Assembly: GCA_018287875.1 (NCBI GenBank)
Contig: JAGVVL010000022.1
Coordinates: forward strand, 744,001 to 808,000
Direction: 5' to 3'
Length of the DNA stretch: 64,000 bases
Source of the DNA: Nigrospora sphaerica
Taxonomy: Eukaryota; Ascomycota; Sordariomycetes; Amphisphaeriales; Apiosporaceae
This document shows, one piece after another, positions 31,485 through 42,119 of the stretch (position 1 is its first letter; each line of letters starts with the position of its first letter). Made by a program: the position numbers and the translations under genes. Under the pieces are notes generated by a model. It saw nothing but the letters and a program-made list of their open reading frames with translations, had not been told where the DNA came from and did no database searches.

Positions 31485-32490
31485 AACAACTATGTACTAC
31501 TGGGCATGTTCCACGAGTTCCTATCCGTGAGAGATCATGTCTATTCGAAGGAGATCAGTTTTAATTTATATATTATTATCGCCCAGCTCGGCATCGCGAC
31601 GGAAGTAGCTCGTACTGAATGGCCGCACTATTGTGATGGAAGCTCTCGCAAGAACGTGGTGCACCCTCTCATCCTCCACTCAATCCTCTTCTTTGAGGTA
31701 AGGAGAAAGGAAGCCAAAAAGGCAGCGACCCTGGTTGGTCGCGGTGTTGGATGCACGGTCGAAAAAGAAACGACCAACCTGCAGAAACGGGCTTTAGTCA
31801 AATTTCAACTAAGCGGTGAACCAGTGTGAGGCCAGATAAAAATAATCATTGTCTTAAATCAAAGGTGGCTGCATCCCAGCTACAACCTCCCGAGAGGTAT
31901 ATGACACGGCTAGCTAGTTTCCGGCATAGTTTGAATCCAAATAAAATGGCGGGAATCCGCCAAAGGCGATTACGATGTCTTACAATTAAGCCTCTGGTGG
32001 GAGCGGGTGCGGGGCTGTCTTGGCATTCAATCAGACGGAAAGCACCAACGATCTGAGACTCAGGCCCTGCCAAGCCATAGTAGAGCCGCGAACCCAGAAC
32101 AGATATCATCTTGATTTCTCCGGCCAATGTATCGCACAACGTCTGTAGTGCGGAAGGAGTGGAATAGAAAAGTATGGTTGCTAAAAAGCTAGATATGTAG
32201 TGGTAACATGGCGACCAAACAGATCCGGGAGAGGATGGCAAATAAATCGGCGAGAGAATTGAATTTGAAGACGTGGTTCTGTCCTTGTAGGCCATCATAG
32301 GCTGTAGACAAGCGGTTCTAACATCCAAGCGGCGTCGTCCAAGCAGTGCCGTCCAAGCGGTGACGTCTAAGCGATACGCCATCTCACATTTCGAGTAAGA
32401 GAGACCTATTGGTGTAATGAATACAACTTTTCCAATGCTAATCAAACGGGAAAGCTTAAATTCGACCGGTGTACTAGTTCGCCTCGTGAT
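31485..32490. other. Intergenic; one unassigned 107-codon frame
   Basis: The plus frame 31506-31829 (107 codons) has reasonable composition but no domain, and may be an exon of the preceding gene. The rest is the upstream region of the secreted-protein gene at 32733. Confidence 0.35.
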
Positions 32491-32496
32491 ATGCAG

Positions 32497-32504
32497 TATA
32501 AATA
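32497..32504 (+). promoter_or_regulatory. TATA box of the secreted-protein gene
   Basis: TATAAATA lies about 230 nt before the ATG at 32733. It is followed by a pyrimidine-rich leader with CATCACCATCACCATC, typical of strongly expressed fungal genes. Confidence 0.55.
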
Positions 32505-32732
32505 CCGGAGGTGATCCATACGACACCACTCACTTTATCTCATCACCATCACCATCTCTATCTCTACTTCTAGCCATTTCTTGGGTCTTCCCACTATCAC
32601 AATCGTTTCTACGGGCCTACCAAATTTTGACTACGTCTCATCAACGCCGCAGTCACCTGAATAGCACGCTCGTTTACTTCAGCCATCTTCGCACCCTTTT
32701 TAACTTCAGGCCTTTAAGCACGAAAAATCAAA

Positions 32733-33550
32733 ATGTTCGCCAAGACTACCGTCATGATGGCTGTGGCTGCCGCCTCAGTGGCTCCCGTGGCTCTTGCTAC
32801 AGTGCCCTTTGAGTTTGATTGTGGACAAAACAACGGCGGTAGCTACGGTTACGGCGGTTACGGCGGTTACAGCAACAACGGAGGCAACAACGGGGGCAAC
32901 AACGGGGGCATCATCGGAGGTATTCTGGATAACATTGGCGATATCACCAACGCCTTTGGTAGTATCTCCAGTTTGGCCCAAAACGCTTCCGCTCTCGTCC
33001 GTGGTACTGTCGATAACACGCAGAAGGCCAGCGTAAGCATACCTTGAAGTATGTGCGTGTGAATTGCAGTGACTAATGACCGGCACTGTAGGACTTGTTC
33101 CAGCACATTCATGATATTGTGTGCCTCACCCAGTCGGCAACCAACGCATTGAACCCCACGAATGCCAAGCGGGATGTCCTCAGCGACAGCGACCAGCACA
33201 ATGTGTGCCACGCTAAGAGCTACGTACGACTCCTTAGTTGCAAAATATCAATCTGGTTTTTGACACTAATGACCGCCCCCCTATAGATTGATCTCACTCA
33301 TGATAACCTTCTCATGAACATTGAGGGCAAGTCTGGCGGCCTTTTGGATGGTTTTGGAGGCGGCGCTCTGCCCACCGATCTCCCCGGAGCTGTCCTTGGC
33401 TGGCTGCAGAGCTATATCCCTTTCGGTGATAAGGTTGAACAGGTTGCACCAATTTGCGCCGGCACCCATAAGACTTCCAGCAACGTCGTTTCGGGTGTCT
33501 TCAACAACGTGATCGGCTCTGTAGGCGGTGATCTCCCTGTTCCTCTGTAA
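32733..33550 (+). CDS. Small secreted Gly/Asn-rich four-cysteine protein (three exons)
   Basis: Exons are 32733-33032, 33092-33223 and 33287-33550. Both introns have clean borders (GTAAGC...GACTAATGACC...TAG and GTACGA...CACTAATGAC...TAG) and keep the frame, giving 231 aa. Residues 1-22 are a signal peptide (MFAKTTVMMAVAAASVAPVA). A Gly/Tyr/Asn-rich linker with GGYGGY and NNGGNNGG repeats follows, then a helical region with four Cys (FDCGQ, IVCLTQ, NVCHAK, PICAGT) that could form two disulfides. No hydrophobin pattern of eight Cys is present. Likely a cell-wall or secreted effector-like protein. Function not recognised. Confidence 0.82.
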
Positions 33551-33727
33551 GTGGGGACCAGCAAGGAAGTTAGTTTGGTGCAGGCAGGGATACGTCGTGG
33601 GGAAACAGTGCGGCTTTCTAAGGGGAGACAGTATCTACTTGAAGGCTATATTTTTTAAATGTAATTCGAGGTTTATGTAAGAATATTCCATATTGGTCTA
33701 CTTTGAATTGAAACTGAATCTCAGGGT

Positions 33728-34324
33728 TTACCCCCGTTCGAAGTTTTTCGAGAATAAGGGATCTGACGTTACAACGCGTCTGGACCAACTGCCCGCTGAG
33801 ACATGAAGCAAAAGCTTCGGGAATGATCCACGTCTTGGAGTCATCCTGTCCAGTTCTGTCCTCTTCAGGTCGGCCGAGGTCGGCTGGTTCTGGGCGCGGG
33901 CCACGGTGTCAAGGGCCAGGTCCTGGATGATGCTGGGGGCGCTGGAGGCCGAAACCTGGGCGAAGGGGTTGGCGGGCTTCGGGGGCGGCGTGTCGAGGAT
34001 GGAGCAGCGCGTGGCGGGGTCAGCGGATGAGGCGGGTGAGGACATGCCGCGCTCCTTCTGGCTCGGGGTCGCCTCGAGGGTGGTGCGTTCGGGCGGGGGT
34101 TGGGGAGGGTCGGCATCGGCGCGGCGGAGGCAAGTCTGGGTGAAGGAGCGGAGAGCATGGACACCGGCGGCGGTGCTGGCGGTGCTGGCGATGCTGGCGG
34201 TCTGAAACCTCGCCATATGGCGGATCGTGGTCGCCAGCAGGTGACTCACGGGCCGGCTCATGTCGGCGACGTGTGTGCGTGTGTGTGTGTCAGTTGCAAG
34301 ACACAATTCACGCCTAGTCATCAT
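33728..34324 (-). CDS. Hypothetical protein with possible mitochondrial presequence
   Basis: The minus frame is open for 198 codons. A more likely start is the internal ATG before SRPVSHLLATTIRHMARFQT (about 34258). The first ~45 residues from there are rich in Arg/Ser/Thr/Ala with no acidic residues, ending in LRSFTQTCLRR, which looks like a mitochondrial targeting sequence. The rest is Pro-rich (LDTPPPKPANPFAQV) with one helical piece (IIQDLALDTVARAQN). The last ~35 codons may be intronic read-through. A GT dinucleotide run lies at 34268-34291. Family not recognised. Confidence 0.45.
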   Translation of the reverse strand: MMTRRELCLATDTHTRTHVADMSRPVSHLLATTIRHMARFQTASIASTASTAAGVHALRSFTQTCLRRADADPPQPPPERTTLEATPSQKERGMSSPASSADPATRCSILDTPPPKPANPFAQVSASSAPSIIQDLALDTVARAQNQPTSADLKRTELDRMTPRRGSFPKLLLHVSAGSWSRRVVTSDPLFSKNFERG

Positions 34325-34655
34325 TCACAAGTTCTCCCAGCCGCTTCAAGATTCTTCAAGCTAAGAATTCCGAGGAATGGTATCTAGGACTTGGTTACAT
34401 GACCAGGCTGGTAGCCCTGTTCTCTAGGTCGGCTTTTTGTCCGGAAGCAGACATATTGTCTTGTCGATAGACCGTTGACGGCTGAAAAAGCCATCAGGGC
34501 AGAATTTAACCAGAACTTCATATTTATTAGATATAATGACAAATCAGGATATACGAAAAGAGAAATTGAGGGCTCTGTGTTCGTCCTCCATGATTGATAC
34601 CATGGCCAACTCTCCTTCTTCCCGTCGCAAACCTCTCTATATTGGTCGTAGCCCC

Positions 34656-35190
34656 CTAGGTAAATTGTTTGTACTTAACCATCTCCACCCAATAGTAGCC
34701 GTACTTGCTCTTAGTCATGGTCTTGGTCACAGTGGTGAACGATCCACCTGCATTCGTCTGTAGGATAAAGTCAGTATAAGTGCCAAATGCCACTGGGTTT
34801 GGAACTTACGGTAGTAAAGGTGGTAACAGGAGTGGATGTGATGGTTGATAAGGGGGTAATGGTGCGAGTGATAGTGAGCGTACCGCTGGTCTCGGTGGTC
34901 ACCGGGAGGGAACGGGTGATGGTTCGCGTAGTAGTCAGGGTGCCGCTAGTCTCGGTGGTGACCTCGGCCGACGAAGAGGGGGTCAGGGTCCAGGTGGTGG
35001 TCAGGGTGCCGCTCATTTCAGTTGTTACGAGGCGGGAGGATGATTTGAATCCATAGTAATTGTTGCCTTGCGGCAAAGCGTTAACGCTAGTAGAGGAGGT
35101 CAGTTTTGGAGAGAAGCGGGAGATGCAATATTGGGAAACTCACCCTTGCAGCGAGGCAGCCGCCAAGGCTATGTACTTGAGATTATACAT
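34656..35190 (-). CDS. Small secreted Ser/Thr-rich repeat protein (three exons)
   Basis: Exons on the minus strand are 35190-35144, 35086-34810 and 34757-34656; the joins are in phase. Introns start GTGAGT and GTAAGT and end TAG and CAG. The product is ~141 aa: a signal peptide (MYNLKYIALAAASLQG), then three Thr-rich repeats of the form TTETSGTLTTTRTITR, then FTTVTKTMTKSKYGYYWVEM. The repeats are nearly identical in DNA (blocks near 34860, 34915 and 34970). Heavy O-mannosylation would be expected, so a cell-wall or surface protein is likely. No GPI signal is visible at the short C-terminus. Confidence 0.75.
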
Positions 35191-36479
35191 CGTAGGCGTA
35201 ATGCTGTAACGAGCGTGAAGGAGTGTGTTGAAACGAGCGTGGTTGTCACAGGCCAAGTATCCCAGAGTGGAGAATGATGAGGCTGGATGCTGTCTGTTAG
35301 AGAGAGGTGCTTTAAGGGGCCCTGAGGCCATGTTATACGGACATTCCGGGCCAGGGCGGAAGGCGATGCTGGTGCGCGTAAGCCTGCGTATCCGTCGGAC
35401 GGCATGTCAAGATAGCGACCGGGCCGCTCGGGTGCGGAGCGATTTAGTGGAGGGCGGATTGCATCCTCGTGAGAGTGATGCTCCCTCAATGGCAACGAGC
35501 CCATGTCTCGCTGATTAGGTATGGTGCTAGCCAAAAGGGGGACGCTTAGAGTCTGTTCTGGCCGTCAAAGCGGTCGACATGCTACCTACCATTATGACCT
35601 GTTACGATACCCAGGCCAAGAGGCGGGGTCCTAGCCACGACGGGGTTGGCGGTCGAGATGCGGAGACGAGGGACCCTGTGCTTGATCCCCGGTATGCTGG
35701 CGGTTCTCCACAATTCTCTAAATCGCAGGGTGTTCTAGAAATGGGATTTCGCCACAGGGGGAATCAGATCCGCCCATGGGCCGGCACCGAGCACAAGGCT
35801 GGCAGAGGGCCACTGTCCGAGCGCCGTCTGGGCAGGCGGGTCTGTCTCAGAATGTGGTCGGCCTAGTTGGACAATACGACTGTTTCCCTGCTTTCCAGGG
35901 CAAGAGCATAGCGTGGCACCGAGGACGGAACCCTGACACTTTACTGGGAATACCCTCTCCTCCCCATCTTGTTGGCCCACTGTGTCGCTCTGCCGCTGCT
36001 GCTACTGCCATGGCGCGGCTTCTGCTTCATGGCGGGTGCCATGATGGAAGGTTCACAGGGCACTGCTGTTCTGTGCCGAGCAGACCCTGTCGTTGCTTTG
36101 ACCCGACGCGGCATCGCTACGTCCATGGTGCGCGACCGAAATTTGGCGGTGAAAGCTCGAGGTCTGAGGGTCATTTACGGAAATGCAGATTACGTTCAGC
36201 GTCAAGGGCTCATGCCCCTTAGACCGGTTGACCAGCTGTGCGTGACGATTTAACGAGATGGCGGTCTGATCGGATGGGCATGGTCTGATTGAACGGACGA
36301 AGTTGATGAATCGGACGGGTTTGGCTCGATAGATGGATAGATGAAGGTTAGTAGGTTCGGATGGGCCCGAGGGTTGAGTCCTGGATCTATCTATGTTAGA
36401 TGTTTCACGACGCGGAGTTCGATGTGGAACCTGGGTCTGCTTTGGGTATGGGCCTGCGATGTCATGTATGTACATACAT
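35191..36479. other. Intergenic, no confident gene
   Basis: Short frames on both strands, for example 35969-36253, lack recognisable domains. The right edge is the tail of the LINE at 36480. Confidence 0.4.
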
Positions 36480-36672
36480 ATTATTATTATTATTATTGTT
36501 CTTACACCTAGCGACCTATCTAGGCCATGAGGACCCCCTGCGCATCTTAGCCTAGGAAAACCGTTCCGGGCTGACGTCCGGCCGGATGAAAAACCTAGGT
36601 TCCACTGCGTCGCACCGCCTCTGTCTGCTTTCTGACCTGCTATACCGAGATCGGGCTCAACGTGCCCGCTTC

Positions 36673-39600
36673 CTAGCTGATGAGTTGACTCGCTAGCTGG
36701 AACATTCCCAGCCTGCCCGAACGGAGTAGCCATCTGGCTATAATCCCTGCTTTCCCTGGGGTATCGAGCATCCTGTCCGTGTCTATCGGTTCTCCAAGAG
36801 CTTGAATAAGATACTCTCGTCTTTCTCTCTCCCTTGGGCAGAAAACGAGGATATGCCGGACGGTCTCCCTACCTTGACCGCAGTCGCACCATGGGCTGTC
36901 GAAGCCTGGAACCCTGCGTTTAAAGAGGAAGTCTCGTAACCCGATCTTGCTAGTCCTCGCCTGGATGGGGATCGAGCTTTCAGCCTTGTGGAGTCCCTTG
37001 TGGAGCTTAAGGACGTGCTTGTCTGGCGGCATCTTGGTTGCTGCCGGTGCTCGCGCTGTTCGGTTTTCCTGTGTTTGCTGCCGGTGCTCGCGCTGTTCGG
37101 TTTTCCTGTGTTTGCTGCCATCTCTGGAGCCAGTGTCTCTCCTCGGCTTTGCTTGCTGAATCTCTAGCCAGCCATTCGTCTAGCCATTTCTTGCGGTCGG
37201 GAACTTCTGGACCTTTAGGCCTACGCCGTCGGGTCGGCCTTGTTAGGATCCACCTAGCTGCTATGTCGCATCTAGCTTGGATAAGTGATGCGATGCGCGG
37301 CTGCTGGAGCCTTTCTTCCGACGTCGCCACTCTTTTATTAAGCCATACGTCTAGGGGCGATATGTAGGCTTCTTTTTTTAGTGTCGTGGCTGCTGTCGCC
37401 TTGAAAGCCCCTGTGACCTTGCGGAGGCACTCGGTCTGGATATCGCCTAGTGTCTTAGCCCTGCTTTTCGAGATGTGGTGGTGCCATTCTGAGGCTCCAT
37501 AGCCTATAGCAGACCGAACGACGGCTGTGTAGACTTGGCGGGCTCGCTGGAGAGACGCACCCCATGTCGAGGCTGCTATGCGGTCCAGGGCATAGACCTG
37601 CGTTGCCATCTGCTTGGAGATCCACTGGATGTGGGTGTCCCAGCGGAGGCGTCTATCCACCTGGATACCGAGGACGCGGCAGGAGTCTTCTGGTTCGATT
37701 TCGTGACCTTCTAAGGCTATTTTCGTGTCCGGGCCCTTCCGTCTTCGGGAGAAATGGACCAAGTGGTATTTCTTAACTGCAAAGGTCATGCCATGGCTGA
37801 CTGCCCATTCTTTGCAGACCCTGTGAGCGGCTTCCAGTCGCTCGCAGGTCTGCTCTGGGTCTAAGCCGAAGCCCACGAGGTTTTTGTCGTCTGCGAAGGC
37901 TATAGTAGCTATCCCTGGTACGGCGCGGAGAGCCTTATAGAGACCGGCTGTATAAAGGCAGAAGAGGATAGGCGATAGGGGTGGGCCCTGCGGGACGCCT
38001 GCCGGGACTGGGATCTCGTCCGATTCCTGGCCGTCGAAGAATAACGTGGTGGACCGGTTAGATAGGAAGCTTCGGATCCAGCTGATAGTCCATATAGGGA
38101 CCCTCAGCGCTCGCAGATTAGCGAGGAGCCTTCCATGGTCGGCCGAGTCGAAAGCGCCTGAGATATCCAGCGATAAAAGAGTTGCTGCACCTCCATGTTT
38201 CCAGGCTGTGCGGACTAGGTCCGTTAGTAACCGCAAGGCCGTTTCCGTGGAGCGGCCTTTCCGGTTGCCCATCTGTTCGTCCGGGAGCAGTCCATTCTCT
38301 TCGGCAAAGCTAGCTAGCCGTTGCGCTAGTAGGCTCTCGATCGCTTTCCCTATAGTGTTAAGCAGCGCGATAGGTCTCCATCCGCCGGCTTGGTGGTACT
38401 CGTTTGGCTGCTTTCCTGGCTTCCGGAGGATAAATGTGACTGCTTTGCGGAACGCTCTTGGATAGTATCCTATATGCCAGCACGCTTCCGCTAGGGAGGC
38501 CAAGGCCTGGAAGAGGGGCTTTCCTAGGCGTTTAAGGAATCCGTTCGGAAGCTGGTCTGGTCCAGGTGCCTTCCACTGGCCTGCCTTGGTAAGGACGTCT
38601 TGGACTTGTTCTGTCGTCACCTTGCCGTCTATATTGAGAGGCGCTGCGAGCCGGTTCGTTGTTCGGAAGCCAGTGTACGTAGCCTTAGGGAGGGGATAGA
38701 ACCTCTTACGGAAGGCCTCTGTTTTCTCCTTATGGGTCGTTGCTTCGCCACGCGGTGTGTAGAGCGTAGGGACTGCTGGGGGTAACGGCGGTGCTGCTCC
38801 TTCCGTTCTTGCCCATCTCGCAATATTCCAGACGCCAGCTGGCTGACTAGAAGCCTCGTGGAGCATATGTCTCCAGGTTGCCGTCTTTGCTTCGCGGATT
38901 GCCTTCTTTTTAAGGAGGGATGACTGCCGGAGGGCTCGCCAGGCTGCGTCCGTCCGGTCGGAAAGCCATGTTCGCTGGGCTCGTCTCTCCTCCTCTATAG
39001 CTCTTTCCGTGTCGTGGTTCCACCAAGCCTTGCCTCTCCCCTTAGAGTGGCGGAGGGGGGCAACTAGGTCGGCTATCCGAGTTAGCTCCTTAGTTAACGT
39101 CTCGGTGTAGCTATCGATTTCTTCTGGTGTCTCGAGTCGCCTTGGCTGTGGTAGGTGTGCCGCCTCTGCCTTCGCTTGGTCGTAGTCAGCTGTTTTCCAG
39201 CTGCGTCGTGGTCTGTCTTGGCGGTCTATATGAGGTCCAGCCACGCGTATCACCTGAGGGAGGTGATCGGATCCTGCGTACGGTGCGTATCCGTCATAGG
39301 CGACCCGGAGATCGTCCGTGGCCCAGGCTAGGTCGATTGTAGAGTCTATGCACCCTCTTCGAGTCCATGTCGGTGTTCCAGGGGGGGTGATCAGCTGGAG
39401 TCTCCAGGATTCTGCTAGCTGGAGTAGCTTGTTAGCTGCATTGTGGGGTCGGACGTTGTATCCTCCCCAGACAGGGTGGTGGACGTTAAAGTCTCCCACG
39501 AGGACTGTTCGTCTTAGCTGGGGTTCGGCATGGAGTGCTTCGATAGCTGGCAGGTCTGGTCTGCTGATAGATCCAGGAGGAGGCGAGTACACGCAGATGA

Positions 39601-39898
39601 CCGTTATAGGCCCGTCTGGCAGCTGGATCGTGATGTCACACCTATCTGGCTGCGGCTCGTATGTCCACTGCGCTGGGGAGTACTTCTTGTTAATGTAAAT
39701 GCATGCTCTGCCTCCCTTAGCAGCGTATAGGAGGTAGTATGGAGAGGATCTCGGGCAGTAGGTGGTCGGCGTATGTGGGTTTCTCCACGGTTCTTGGATA
39801 GCTAGGACGTCATATTCTTCGTGGATAGCGTCGACTACCGGTATCTGTGCTTTCTTGCTTTTCTGCGTGTTCCAGTGTAGGATCCTTAGCGCTGTCAT
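36673..39898 (-). pseudogene. LINE ORF2 (endonuclease-reverse transcriptase), copy 1, frameshifted
   Basis: It begins with ATG 39898, whose ATGA overlaps the ORF1 stop. An APE-type endonuclease occupies residues ~1-215 (LHWNTQKSKKAQ, AIQEPW, VGDFNVHHPVWGG, SDHLPQV). A reverse transcriptase follows with LDISGAFDS, GVPQGPPLSP and the catalytic FADD. Near the C-terminus is a zinc-knuckle-like CDCGQGRETVRHILVFCP. No RNase H domain is apparent between the RT and the knuckle. The frame is broken near residue 930 by a 37-bp direct duplication (37044-37080 and 37081-37117); downstream coding continues in another frame to 36673. In the RT, copy 1 has Pro where copy 2 has Ser (GVPQGSPLSP). Confidence 0.9.
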
Positions 39899-41253
39899 GG
39901 TCGAGCGTGGATGCTATCCAGTGTTGACTCCGGCGTTTCGATGTCCATGTCGTCTGTCTCTTCGTGGGCTCTGCTGCGGGCTCTGCCAGTGCTTCTAGTA
40001 CGGCAGCTGGTTGCTCGACGCTTCCGCGGCTGTACTGTCTGCCAGTCCTCGGTTGTTGGCTTAGGGGGTTCTTGTGAGGGCAGTGCGAATCCCTTCGGTC
40101 TCGTGACATAAGCAGCCTTAGCGATCTGGACCTGCTCCTGGCGGACGAGACACTCCTTAGACCACGCAGTGTGTGGTCCTCGGCATGCTGGACAGCAATA
40201 TCGGCTCTGATTCTCCGTTTCCGGGCATTCTTTTTCCTCGTGTTTAGTCGAGGAGCAGAGCCCGCATCGTCGTGCATGGCGGCAGACTCGGGCAATGTGT
40301 CCATATCGATAGCAGCGGTAACACTGCTTAAGCTGCGCTCCTTCAGCGAAAGGCTCGCATGGATAATAGCCATACTGCCAGATAAGGCCGTCTCGGCATA
40401 GTTGTTCTGCTTGTTGGACCGTGGCGACTACGATATATAAAGTTGTGACCTTCCTGGACGACGTCTTGGCGTTGCGAGGGAGCTTCGCTTCTAGGACATC
40501 GATGGGGCCGCTAGGCTGGTTTCGGAGTTGGGCTCCTAGCTGCCCCTGGTTCACCTCTATGGCTTCCTTGTTGATACCGTGGGCCACTACTAGGATCTTT
40601 CTCTTCTGGATGGAGGCGTTCTCTCCGAAGGCCTCGGCGGTCCAGTCTAGGTCGGCTTCTAGGGCTTGTTTCTCTGCCGCTGTCTTGCATGTGATAGCGT
40701 AGTCTCCGCTAGGGAGCTTGCGTGCTGCTACTGCTGCCTCTCTCCCTGCGGCGGCGTTGACCTTGCGAACGATCTCTGCGTAGGTGCGTCCTTCTGTCTC
40801 TGTGGCCTTGACGGTGATCTCTCGTTCCTGACGGGGAGGAAGCGCCTTAGCTATCTGAGGGGCTCTAGGTGAGGGAGCGGCGGTTATGGCGGTGGCAGTA
40901 GCAGCGTATGTTTTAGGGGCCTTAATATCCTTATGGATAGCCTGAAGCGTGTTCTCGATGGCATCGATGCGTCTCTCGATGCTAGTTTGGCTATCTGGTT
41001 CCTTAGCTGCCGCCTCTAGGACCGGGATGGCGGCTTGTACGGCTGCGACCAAGGTCGCAACGTCGGAATCACCAGCTAAGAAGCGTCTGAGGCTGTTTAC
41101 GGTGCTGCGAATGGCTTCTGGACTGCGTCCGGGTGCCGTGTTGCTGCTTGGCGATGGTGTTCTTGAGTCCGGAGGCGACGGCTCGGGGGGTGGGGCGGGC
41201 CTATGGCGGCTCCCACCACCCGCGCTTTGCCTCGAGGGTGGTGAATCGACCAT
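39895..41253 (-). CDS. LINE ORF1 (Gag-like RNA-binding protein), copy 1
   Basis: 452 aa from the ATG at 41253, the start shared with copy 2; the frame extends further upstream but there it is the element's leader. The N-terminus is Pro/Ser-rich, residues ~75-140 are helical, and a middle domain (EAFGENASIQKRKILVVAHG) resembles an RRM-like fold. The C-terminal part has three zinc knuckles: CYRCYRYGHIARVC, CGLCSSTKHEEKEC and CPACRGPHTAWSKEC. It packages LINE RNA. The stop codon overlaps the ORF2 start as ATGA (39898-39895). The frame is intact. Confidence 0.9.
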   Translation of the reverse strand: MVDSPPSRQSAGGGSRHRPAPPPEPSPPDSRTPSPSSNTAPGRSPEAIRSTVNSLRRFLAGDSDVATLVAAVQAAIPVLEAAAKEPDSQTSIERRIDAIENTLQAIHKDIKAPKTYAATATAITAAPSPRAPQIAKALPPRQEREITVKATETEGRTYAEIVRKVNAAAGREAAVAARKLPSGDYAITCKTAAEKQALEADLDWTAEAFGENASIQKRKILVVAHGINKEAIEVNQGQLGAQLRNQPSGPIDVLEAKLPRNAKTSSRKVTTLYIVVATVQQAEQLCRDGLIWQYGYYPCEPFAEGAQLKQCYRCYRYGHIARVCRHARRCGLCSSTKHEEKECPETENQSRYCCPACRGPHTAWSKECLVRQEQVQIAKAAYVTRPKGFALPSQEPPKPTTEDWQTVQPRKRRATSCRTRSTGRARSRAHEETDDMDIETPESTLDSIHARP

Positions 41254-41365
41254 TTCTAGGCTAAATGGAGCCCTAGGAACGGTTTCCGGGCTATCCGGTA
41301 GCTTATAGAGTCGTGGTTGTGAAGTTATCGCTGTGTGGGGTCGGTTTCGAAAAAGTTTTCTCAAA

Positions 41366-42119
41366 ACGGACCCGTTAATTATACTGCAGTAACTGCGTCT
41401 TATATGCGACACATTCCTTAGATCTTACCAACGATGAGCTTCTAAAGCTCTTAAGCCCTTTCTATAAGGGCGCTTTCAGCAGGATCTAAACTCGAGACCT
41501 TTTGCTACTTAATGGTTTACCTTTACCGTAATCGGCTTAAGATCAGTCCTTTTAATTATTCGGTCGTCGAATCGTCTAGTGGGGCAATAAATTCCACGTG
41601 ATAAAGATGCTTGGTGTGCGTGCGCGTGAGGAGAAGCGCAACCACTAGCACTGCGGCATCTTGATAAGCGCGAACCGGGCTCATAACTATCGCACCCTAA
41701 AGGCGCTAGCAAGCTGGATGTGTTTTAATGCTGTCTCTAAAGGAATTAACGTAAGGAAATGTCCCAGGCATGGCAGACTATATAGTAAAGCTTGCTAAGG
41801 CTACTGTCGAGCTTATCACATAACCTGTGCCTATGGTTGACAACTTAGGAATGCTCTCATAGAGCGACACTATTGTTAAGAAGGAAACAGCCCTTCAGCA
41901 TTGGTCTTTTTGTCGTATTCTAGCAAACCCCCCCCCCTCGACCTTTATTCCCTTCCTATAAGGATTGTAAGCATTGTACGTTGCTGACAGATACACTCTG
42001 GCAGGTAACGGCTGCGCAATTACCACTATCCCTAGCGGATGCGCAACTAGGTCTCTCCCCTACCCCAATCCCCTCCTTCGCCACCAAGGTGATATCCTCG
42101 TCGGCACGCTCAGATGCGC
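41366..42119. other. AT-rich intergenic with an old LINE fragment at 41735-41870
   Basis: About 135 bp (TGGCAGACTATATAGTAAAGC at 41772) match 53015-53145 in the older LINE piece, with AT-shifting changes. The rest is uninformative. Confidence 0.5.

Larger units (their letters stand above)
36480..41365 (-). mobile_element. Tad-like LINE (non-LTR retrotransposon), copy 1
   Basis: Minus-strand element of ~4.9 kb. The 5' end near 41365 shares with copy 2 the run GAAACCGACCCCACAC and the whole leader. The 3' end shares the GGTCGCTAGGTGTAAGAA block followed by an ATT/AAT microsatellite tail (36479-36499). It carries ORF1 and ORF2. Target duplications could not be identified. Confidence 0.9.

Noticed and set aside
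41470..41730. Possible tRNA-derived SINE (B-box-like GAGTTTAGATCC on the minus strand)
   Set aside because: No acceptor-stem pairing or matching A box could be assembled, and no second copy was seen.
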